A stretch of 64,000 nt of DNA, from the IMG/VR virus record IMGVR_UViG_3300045972_000791, positions 1 through 64,000 of that record. The stretch is one strand, 5' to 3'. Below, one piece after another: positions 58,352-64,000 of this stretch. Origin of the DNA: a virus. Positions within the stretch are counted from its first letter, which is position 1. The number at the start of each line of letters is the position of its first letter. Under the pieces are notes generated by a model. It searched no databases and had not been told where the DNA came from. It saw only the letters and a list, made by a program, of their open reading frames with translations. Position numbers and translations under genes: made by a program.

Positions 58352-59223
58352 TGAGTAACATTCAAAACCTTAGTAAAAGATGTATCGAGTATGCTGAAAA
58401 GGGTTTATTCGGTATGCTTGCAGAACATCTTAAAGTTGAAAAGAGTAGTATAGAATCTGATCTATCAGCTCTTAATGAAACTGTAACGGATACTGTTAAA
58501 CGTGACAAAGCATATCAGGTTGTAACTGAAAATATTTGCACGCTAGCTAATATTGCAGATATTCCTAGCTTGAAACGCCATCGTTTAGCATCAAATGCAA
58601 CTGCTGCTCTTCGTGAAACAGTTATGCTTTTGATTGAAAGTCAGGCTAAACTGAGTGAAAAAGAAGTTGCTGGCGATATTCTTAATGAATCATTCAGTAT
58701 GGAAAATTGTTTATTTCTAAATGAAGCTAATCCATATATTACTCATTTTAAAAATGAAATTAAAATTCATCCTAAAGCTAAAGGTTCTATGAAGAATCTT
58801 ACTCATGATGAACGCAAACAGTTCTTTAAAGATGTAGCCGTTAAATGGCATGCAAAAAAGAAAGAAGCTGCAGGTAAAGAAGCAACTGATCGTCAAATAA
58901 AAATTGATAATCATAAAAAAGAAGACTTAAATATATCTGAAGGTTCACATGATATAGCTATGGCTGCACTAAATAAAAGAATTGAAACATTAGAAGACCA
59001 AGCAGATGGTTTAGATGTTAAAGGTAATCCAGAATCAAAAAAGAAAGCATCACAAATTAGAGAAAAAATTAAAGAATTAAAGGAAGATGTATCTATTCTT
59101 AATGAAAAAACTAAAGGTAATCTTGAAGCTCTTAAGAAAAGTGGAAAGATGAAGACCTTTGAAAAAGGTACAGACAAAGTTGTAGATAAAGATAAAGATA
59201 AAAAAGATGATGAAAAAGATTGA
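58351..59223 (+). CDS. helical protein, 290 residues
   Basis: Starts in the previous stop (TAATG). Helical N-terminal domain (LTKRCIEYAEKG-type), a central segment with HPKAKGSMKNLTHDERKQFF, and a Lys/Glu/Asp coiled-coil tail. May be virion or core by analogy with acidic/basic coiled-coil proteins, but no family. Confidence 0.5.
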   Translation: MSNIQNLSKRCIEYAEKGLFGMLAEHLKVEKSSIESDLSALNETVTDTVKRDKAYQVVTENICTLANIADIPSLKRHRLASNATAALRETVMLLIESQAKLSEKEVAGDILNESFSMENCLFLNEANPYITHFKNEIKIHPKAKGSMKNLTHDERKQFFKDVAVKWHAKKKEAAGKEATDRQIKIDNHKKEDLNISEGSHDIAMAALNKRIETLEDQADGLDVKGNPESKKKASQIREKIKELKEDVSILNEKTKGNLEALKKSGKMKTFEKGTDKVVDKDKDKKDDEKD

Positions 59224-59273
59224 GTGAAATAGATATGTGACTGGTACGTTACATACTGAAATAGGGTAATAAA

Positions 59274-59306
59274 AATAGGCTTACCCCTCATAAGGGTAAG
59301 CCTATT
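59274..59306. terminator. bidirectional terminator
   Basis: 13-bp perfect stem AATAGGCTTACCC with 7-base loop, between convergent genes. Confidence 0.85.
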
Positions 59307-59308
59307 CT

Positions 59309-59992
59309 CTATGTTAACTGCGCTTGTTTATTAAATGGTCTTACAACTGTTTTGAGAAAATAATCTACTCTCTTTAAATATTTTTGTGGATCACGATTTA
59401 TTCTTACATTACGTGGTCCAGCATTATAACATAGTAATGCAGATTTTCTTCTCTTTTCCTTGTTTTTAACAGAAGCATAATTTTGGTGAAGTATCTCAAA
59501 ATAGTATGCTCCCATTCGGACTGCAAAGTCCGAGTCAGTTAGAAGACGTTTCTTCAGTTGGGCATCTGTATAAGTACCTAGCTCTGGATGTGCAGCTAAT
59601 ACGGCTCTACAGGCAGGGAGTTGTGTTTGCATCTCTCCTAATGATGCTCCTCCGTCTCCAACTTTATCAAGCAATCCTGCGTGTGTTTCAGCAAGTGCGA
59701 TAGCTTGAGTATCTTCAGGGTGGCCCGTTTCCTTGCCCACTGAATGGGCTAAACGTAGAATTTTAGTTTGTTCATGAGTCAAACCTAATTCATGGCCTGC
59801 AAGTTCAACCTTCCCATTGGGCGGTGATACTGTCCCTGTACATCGCTGTAGGTCAATGACCACAGCTGGTTTGATTGAAGCACCAGCAATAATTATTGTT
59901 AAACTGATAATTAATGATGATACAACAACCGCCAGTAGTGCTTTAGTCACCTTTTTGATAACAGGTACTTCAGCAACAGTGTGTCGGTTCAT
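59309..59992 (-). CDS. lytic transglycosylase (SLT domain) with N-terminal membrane anchor
   Basis: 227 residues. N-terminal hydrophobic segment (about 18-40) is a signal anchor, placing the catalytic domain in the periplasm. SLT motifs: IALAETHAGLLD with the catalytic Glu, ASLGEMQTQLPA, and ALLCYNAGPRNV (the YNAGP substrate motif). Cleaves the peptidoglycan backbone for lysis (endolysin) or DNA entry. ATG follows a small leader frame; its AAAGGAG sits in that frame's last codons. Confidence 0.8.
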   Translation of the reverse strand: MNRHTVAEVPVIKKVTKALLAVVVSSLIISLTIIIAGASIKPAVVIDLQRCTGTVSPPNGKVELAGHELGLTHEQTKILRLAHSVGKETGHPEDTQAIALAETHAGLLDKVGDGGASLGEMQTQLPACRAVLAAHPELGTYTDAQLKKRLLTDSDFAVRMGAYYFEILHQNYASVKNKEKRRKSALLCYNAGPRNVRINRDPQKYLKRVDYFLKTVVRPFNKQAQLT

Positions 59993-59995
59993 ATC

Positions 59996-60058
59996 TTACA
60001 CTCCTTTGTTGTGTTGACTCTTGCAGTATCCATCTTTTTTGGACACTACAAAAATCAT
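59996..60058 (-). CDS. 20-residue leader peptide with strong ribosome site
   Basis: ATG at 60058 is preceded by GAAAGGAGGC. The frame reads MIFVVSKKDGYCKSQHNKGV and stops 3 bases before the transglycosylase ATG; its Lys-Gly-Val codons (AAA GGA GTG) contain the SD of the lysis gene. Looks like translational coupling or an attenuating leader. Confidence 0.45.
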   Translation of the reverse strand: MIFVVSKKDGYCKSQHNKGV

Positions 60059-60164
60059 GCCTCCTTTCGTATTTACTAGGCGTGCTTTGTTGGATTTGCT
60101 ACGCCAGATATAAAATCGTTCTTTATTATTTGTTAATTAAATTTATTTGAAAAGGATGCTAAAA

Positions 60165-60518
60165 ATGGGAATCTTACAGACTGTCGTTGAGAAATTACGT
60201 ATTGCTGCACCCACGATTAAACGTTCACCAAAATGGCCTACTGTACGTGCAGCTCATATTAAGAAACATGGTAAATGTGCAGCATGCGGTTCCACTAAAA
60301 CTTTAGAAGTTCATCATATTGAGCCATTCCATCTTAATCCTGATTTAGAGTTAGATCCTAAAAATCTAATTACTTTATGTGAAAGTACATCAAATGGAGT
60401 AATCTGTCATTTATTCATTGGTCACAGCGGTGATTACAAAGCTTATAATCCAGAAGTATTAGTTGATGCTAAAATTGCTCTTGATCGTATTACTCATCGT
60501 CCATACGATAAGAAGTAG
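60165..60518 (+). CDS. small HNH endonuclease
   Basis: 117 residues. HNH core: CAACGSTKTLEVHHIEPF, then ELDPKNLITLCES, then ICHLFIGHSG, with both zinc cysteines and the catalytic His. AAGGA precedes the ATG at 60165; an in-frame TTG six codons upstream is less likely. Some phages place such HNH enzymes with packaging, but no terminase neighbour here. Confidence 0.85.
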   Translation: MGILQTVVEKLRIAAPTIKRSPKWPTVRAAHIKKHGKCAACGSTKTLEVHHIEPFHLNPDLELDPKNLITLCESTSNGVICHLFIGHSGDYKAYNPEVLVDAKIALDRITHRPYDKK

Positions 60519-60601
60519 ACAATGTATTCCTCTTTTTATTTGAAATTATATACAACATAGTAATATGTCTTTCAAATAATAGTTCGTAAAGAGGAAATGA
60601 T

Positions 60602-61654
60602 ATGAGCTTTCAAGCGGTTTTTAATTATTCCAAACCAAAGTATTCAGTATTGAATGATCTTATTGGTGGATGGATGCCATCAGTAGATATAGTTCGTATA
60701 TTTTTTGATATAGATGCATTTACTGCAGTTCTGTTTAATCCAAGAAATGTTGATTTTATGAGAGAATTAATGTCTGAAAGAAAAATGTATGCTGCATCTG
60801 AGATAATCAATATTGCAGCACACTATAGACACTATTTCTGGTCGAGGTATAATGTACCTACTGATATTATAATGAATTATACCTTAGAACCTATTGATAG
60901 TGGCGAAGAGGGATATCTAAAGCAGCATTATGACAAGAGGTTAGGTATCACACCTGAATATAAAAGATTGTCAAATTACACATCAGGATGTGTCAGGCTA
61001 GCTAGTAAGATATGTGAGTTCATACCTAACGTCCACGTTATTAATACTAAGACGATGGATCCACATACACTACCTAATGTTGTAATGAATCAAATTACTC
61101 CAGGTGATGACTCATCAATGAACTTAGTAGTATCTAATAAGAAACATATGATAATGTATGGTCTCAATCATAACTGCGCAGTAATGACTTATCGTGGAGA
61201 TAATACTCAGATAGTTACTAGTGATAATATGAATGAAACCGTTAGCTCTAAGTATAATATTGGAGTTCCACCTCATTTTTATCCTATAATTATTGCTATA
61301 TCTGGTGATGTTACGGTAGGTATGAAGCCAGTAAGAGCACGATATAGTGCTATTAAATCAATGAAAATGATTAAAAAGATGTTAGAAGATAAGGTAATAA
61401 CTAAAAATACGTATGATATAGATTCATTTTTAGACAGAGTAGATGTATTTACTAGTGAAGAAAAAGAAAGAATTGCTAAGCGATTTGAATATATAAATAT
61501 TCGTAAATCAGCATCACAGTTAGATCTAGCAAATATAGAATCTCAAATTATCAATAAATATGATTGGGATTCTTTACTTAGTCTGAATGCTAGATACTTT
61601 GAAGAATACCCTATAAACTTAGAGTATACTGTTGATGGTGAAAAATATGAGTGA
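60602..61654 (+). CDS. unknown protein, 350 residues, virion region
   Basis: Mixed alpha/beta protein with no recognised motif. AGAGGAAAT precedes the ATG. Eight bases before the next gene (hub-like), so probably tail/baseplate-associated by position. Confidence 0.5.
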   Translation: MSFQAVFNYSKPKYSVLNDLIGGWMPSVDIVRIFFDIDAFTAVLFNPRNVDFMRELMSERKMYAASEIINIAAHYRHYFWSRYNVPTDIIMNYTLEPIDSGEEGYLKQHYDKRLGITPEYKRLSNYTSGCVRLASKICEFIPNVHVINTKTMDPHTLPNVVMNQITPGDDSSMNLVVSNKKHMIMYGLNHNCAVMTYRGDNTQIVTSDNMNETVSSKYNIGVPPHFYPIIIAISGDVTVGMKPVRARYSAIKSMKMIKKMLEDKVITKNTYDIDSFLDRVDVFTSEEKERIAKRFEYINIRKSASQLDLANIESQIINKYDWDSLLSLNARYFEEYPINLEYTVDGEKYE

Positions 61655-61662
61655 GGTAATAT

Positions 61663-63387
61663 ATGGCTGGATTAGGACTGGATATAGGTAGTCTTACCAA
61701 GAGTACAGGTTTATCTGTACCTAATCTTGGAAGTGTCAATAGTTTAAAGGATTCGATGCCTAATCAGGTATCACTAAATAGTATACCTAAACCTAGTCTG
61801 CTAGGTGGATCTAGTCTAACTAATACTAATTCTAGTTTACCTATTACCCCTCCAACTATCGGAGGGGCAACAAATTTATCAGGAGGAACGGCTGCATTTT
61901 TCAAAGCAGATACTCCTACTACTGCTCCTGAATCAGTAGCTAAGAGTATAGGTACTGTACCTGAAGAAGTAGGTCCACCTACACTTACTCAAAGTACAAC
62001 TATAGTTGCTCCTACAACTGATAATCCAACTACAGGTGCTCCTAAAGGAGCAGACACTGCAAGTGGTAAAGAGTCTGAAGTAGATGTAAATTATGAGAAT
62101 TATGTTTATAAATTAGAAATTGGAATATACTACGATGCAGAAGACGAGCTACAGGACTTATCAACAAATGTACTAGCATGTAACTTGATCAATAATTATG
62201 ATGTAAATGTTATGCCATTCTTTGAATTAGAAATGATGCTTAGTAAAAACGTATATAATGATTTACTAAAGTTTTATACTGAAGCAACTGCAGTATTAAG
62301 ACTAACTATGTTTAGATCTAATAGAGGTAATGAACCTGATATCCTTCCAGAAAATATTATTGAACCTATGTCATGTAGTATAATTGACTTACAGGGTCAA
62401 CCAATGCCTGGTGGAATTGATACATTAACTGATGATCAACCAAACATACCAGTAGTTATGTATCTATTCTTAGAAGAACATTTGAGAGTTACTAAATCAA
62501 TCATAAACCGAATATTTACTAACTGTACTATGGAAAGTGTAGTAAGTCAAATTAATACAGAGAATAGTACCATTCCAGTATTAATGGTAAAGCCTAATAT
62601 AGAAAAGAAATATGAACAAGTAGTAATCCCTCCAATGACTATACGTAGAGTTATGGACTACCTACAAATGAAGTATGGTATATATAAAGATGGTTTAAGA
62701 TTCTTCTTTGGCTTTCATTATTTATATATTATGAGTAGGTCTCAATCTGCATCTCCTCAAGATGATTATAAAGAGGTTATTATAGAGTCCGTATCAGGCA
62801 TAAATAATAATTTACTTGAAGCAGATGGATCATATACTGATGATGAGGCTGAAGTACATAAGATTAGAACCTCCTTTGTACCTATATTTAAACTAGAACA
62901 TAACTTATGTCATCTGACTGATGGTGAGAAAATGTTAGTAGGTGGATCCTCTCAGACTGCCCACTCAACAGCTCAGTGTGATGCTGTTCAAGGTATGGAG
63001 AAACCATTAGATGCTAAGAAGTCTAAAGAAAGAGCCGTATGGGATAAATCTAGTAATGAATTTGCAACTCATGAGTATGCTAAAAAATCTCAGGAAGATT
63101 CAGATAAAGTTACAATACAGATGGCTCTTATAAACATGTTTCTACTAACTCCAGACAAAGTATATCGTATAAAATTTGCTGATAGAAAACTTAAAAAACA
63201 TGACGGAACATACAGAATTTCTAATAGTGGATATAGACTATCTAGAAGAGCTGGAGATGTATATATGGTAGGTAATTCTTTATCAGAATTTCTTCTTATA
63301 GAAAGAGATGAAGTTCTTAAAAATGAAGATAAACCATTTCTAGTAAATATACCTTCAGTAACAACATCAAAACCAAGCATATTATAA
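61663..63387 (+). CDS. virion protein, baseplate hub-like candidate
   Basis: 574 residues. First ~150 residues are low complexity (Gly/Pro/Ser/Thr). The body contains TIRRVMDYLQMKYGIYKDGLRF (hub-like domain) and a C-terminal GDVYMVGNSLSEFLLIE strand, the general order of gp27/late-control D-type hubs. No strict motif. A terminator follows. Confidence 0.45.
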   Translation: MAGLGLDIGSLTKSTGLSVPNLGSVNSLKDSMPNQVSLNSIPKPSLLGGSSLTNTNSSLPITPPTIGGATNLSGGTAAFFKADTPTTAPESVAKSIGTVPEEVGPPTLTQSTTIVAPTTDNPTTGAPKGADTASGKESEVDVNYENYVYKLEIGIYYDAEDELQDLSTNVLACNLINNYDVNVMPFFELEMMLSKNVYNDLLKFYTEATAVLRLTMFRSNRGNEPDILPENIIEPMSCSIIDLQGQPMPGGIDTLTDDQPNIPVVMYLFLEEHLRVTKSIINRIFTNCTMESVVSQINTENSTIPVLMVKPNIEKKYEQVVIPPMTIRRVMDYLQMKYGIYKDGLRFFFGFHYLYIMSRSQSASPQDDYKEVIIESVSGINNNLLEADGSYTDDEAEVHKIRTSFVPIFKLEHNLCHLTDGEKMLVGGSSQTAHSTAQCDAVQGMEKPLDAKKSKERAVWDKSSNEFATHEYAKKSQEDSDKVTIQMALINMFLLTPDKVYRIKFADRKLKKHDGTYRISNSGYRLSRRAGDVYMVGNSLSEFLLIERDEVLKNEDKPFLVNIPSVTTSKPSIL

Positions 63388-63388
63388 T

Positions 63389-63422
63389 AATACCCCTATA
63401 CCTAAAGAGGTATAGGGGTATT
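63389..63422 (+). terminator. terminator, stem AATACCCCTATACCT
   Basis: 15-bp perfect stem, AAAG loop, T-rich downstream. Same family as 21777 and 31079. Confidence 0.82.
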
Positions 63423-63446
63423 ACCCGTAAACGTTGAACTTTCATA

Positions 63447-63460
63447 TATATATTATTTTA
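63447..63460 (+). promoter_or_regulatory. AT-rich promoter-like element before coiled-coil gene
   Basis: ATATATTATTTTAGTA about 50-60 bases upstream of the ATG, resembling the ACATATTATAACTTAGTA element. Directly after a terminator. Confidence 0.3.
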
Positions 63461-63510
63461 GTAAGAAGCAAACAAATCCAGTAGTATAAATAGAAAAGGA
63501 GAAACAAATC

Positions 63511-63903
63511 ATGAGTGTATCCGAGAAAGCATCAAAAGCAGTTAAGGACGTGATCGTTGAGGAGGCTTCAGCTACATCGATCTTTCTGGCTTCCATCAAG
63601 GAAGCAGCTAAAGCTATCAACTTCGACAAAGTAATTGCTGATGTCAAAGCTGGTATGGAAAAATCTTGTGAGGCGTATACCACCCGCAACGAGAAGTATC
63701 TTGCTGAACTAAAGGAAAAAGCAGAAGAAAAGAAGGAAAAGAAAGAAGAGAAGAAAGACCTTTCTGAGTTGGAAGAGGAAATTGCTGAAATCGAGAAGGA
63801 TATCGAAGAAGGCGAGGAAACTCTTGCTGAAGCTCGTATCCAGTTGAAGAAACTCCAGAAGAAGGCGGCTAAAACTAAAGCTAAAGCTGCTGAGAAGAAG
63901 TAA
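63511..63903 (+). CDS. highly expressed coiled-coil protein, 130 residues
   Basis: N-terminal ~50 residues helical with AVKDVIVEEASATSIF; from ~65 on a Lys/Glu coiled coil (EELEEEIAEIEKD type). Codons use C/G third bases as in the capsid gene. AAAAGGAG precedes the ATG and a strong terminator follows, so it is a stand-alone, strongly expressed transcript. Function unknown; internal virion or core protein is possible. Confidence 0.6.
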   Translation: MSVSEKASKAVKDVIVEEASATSIFLASIKEAAKAINFDKVIADVKAGMEKSCEAYTTRNEKYLAELKEKAEEKKEKKEEKKDLSELEEEIAEIEKDIEEGEETLAEARIQLKKLQKKAAKTKAKAAEKK

Positions 63904-63904
63904 A

Positions 63905-63947
63905 AAATAAGCTATTACCCTCACAGGTAATAGCTTATTTTTTTTTT
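63905..63947. terminator. bidirectional terminator at the right end
   Basis: 15-bp stem AAATAAGCTATTACC with a 6-base loop, then a T10 run. Convergent with the partial minus-strand gene. Confidence 0.85.
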
Positions 63948-63952
63948 AGATT

Positions 63953-64000
63953 TTAGTAGTCGATACCGTCAAAAAGGCTACCGGACTCTTTTTTAGCAGA
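63953..64000 (-). CDS. C-terminus of a minus-strand gene (partial)
   Basis: Last 15 codons seen, ending SLFDGIDY and TAA at 63953-63955; continues beyond the window. Too short to assign. Confidence 0.5.
   Translation of the reverse strand, partial: SAKKESGSLFDGIDY

Noticed and set aside
60602-61654. Flap-endonuclease call for the 350-residue gene
   Set aside because: A faint GxKP and helix pattern only; the acidic clusters of that family are not present.
61700-62080. Low-complexity repeats in the hub-like protein as a DNA repeat array
   Set aside because: Irregular Ser/Pro/Thr coding sequence without a fixed DNA repeat unit.

Overview
The window looks like part of the genome of a large (jumbo-class) tailed, contractile-tail (myovirus) bacteriophage. 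It is AT-rich and gene-dense. It carries a capsid, terminase, portal, sheath and tube set of T4-like character, a phage-type replication set, and no integrase, tRNA or rRNA gene. The host cannot be read with confidence. AGGAG-type ribosome sites, a ChaB-domain protein, an HD-GYP protein and an SLT transglycosylase fit a Gram-negative host, but that is inference.

Layout. 1-12.3 kb (minus): SF2 helicase, homing endonuclease, type II topoisomerase ATPase subunit, small genes, ATP-dependent DNA ligase, Ku, dCMP deaminase and a metallophosphoesterase. 12.4-13.3 kb (plus): two small genes. 13.4-18.1 kb (minus): unknown proteins and an RNA polymerase beta-like N-half. 18.3-31.1 kb (plus): HU-like protein, acidic proteins, major capsid protein, homing endonuclease, terminase large subunit split by a group I intron, connector-region unknowns, tail sheath and tail tube. 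31.1-38.7 kb (minus): portal, three related unknown proteins and the N-half of a family B DNA polymerase. 38.8-40.7 kb (plus): small genes including a holin-like protein. 40.8-42.0 kb (minus): homing endonuclease and a basic protein. 42.2-44.1 kb (plus): C-half of the polymerase. 44.2-57.2 kb (minus): HD-GYP phosphodiesterase, ChaB-TM protein, prohead protease, cold-shock protein, RuvC-like resolvase, RNase HI, primase, unknowns, GroEL, a gp26-like protein with a probable frameshift extension, gp25-like wedge and an HNH-AP2 endonuclease. 57.3-64 kb: nuclease and virion genes (plus) with a lytic transglycosylase (minus).

How the genes work together. Replication and repair: split PolB, primase, helicase, topoisomerase, RNase H, resolvase, and a possible two-protein end-joining set (Ku plus ligase). 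Virion: capsid, protease, portal, terminase, sheath, tube, gp25- and gp26-like baseplate proteins, hub candidate, GroEL for folding. Lysis: SLT enzyme and holin-like protein. Host manipulation: HD-GYP, ChaB, cold-shock and HU proteins. Selfish DNA is dense: four related zinc-ribbon HNH genes, an intron endonuclease, an HNH-AP2 gene, a small HNH gene and a PD-(D/E)XK gene. Strong hairpin terminators, many with a shared TATACC/GGTATA stem, sit at nearly every transcript end.

No stretch over 300 bases lacks a gene. The longest non-coding pieces are the flanks of the intron reading frame (23438-23569 and 24347-24516), which are structured ribozyme RNA, and 18124-18331, a divergent promoter region.
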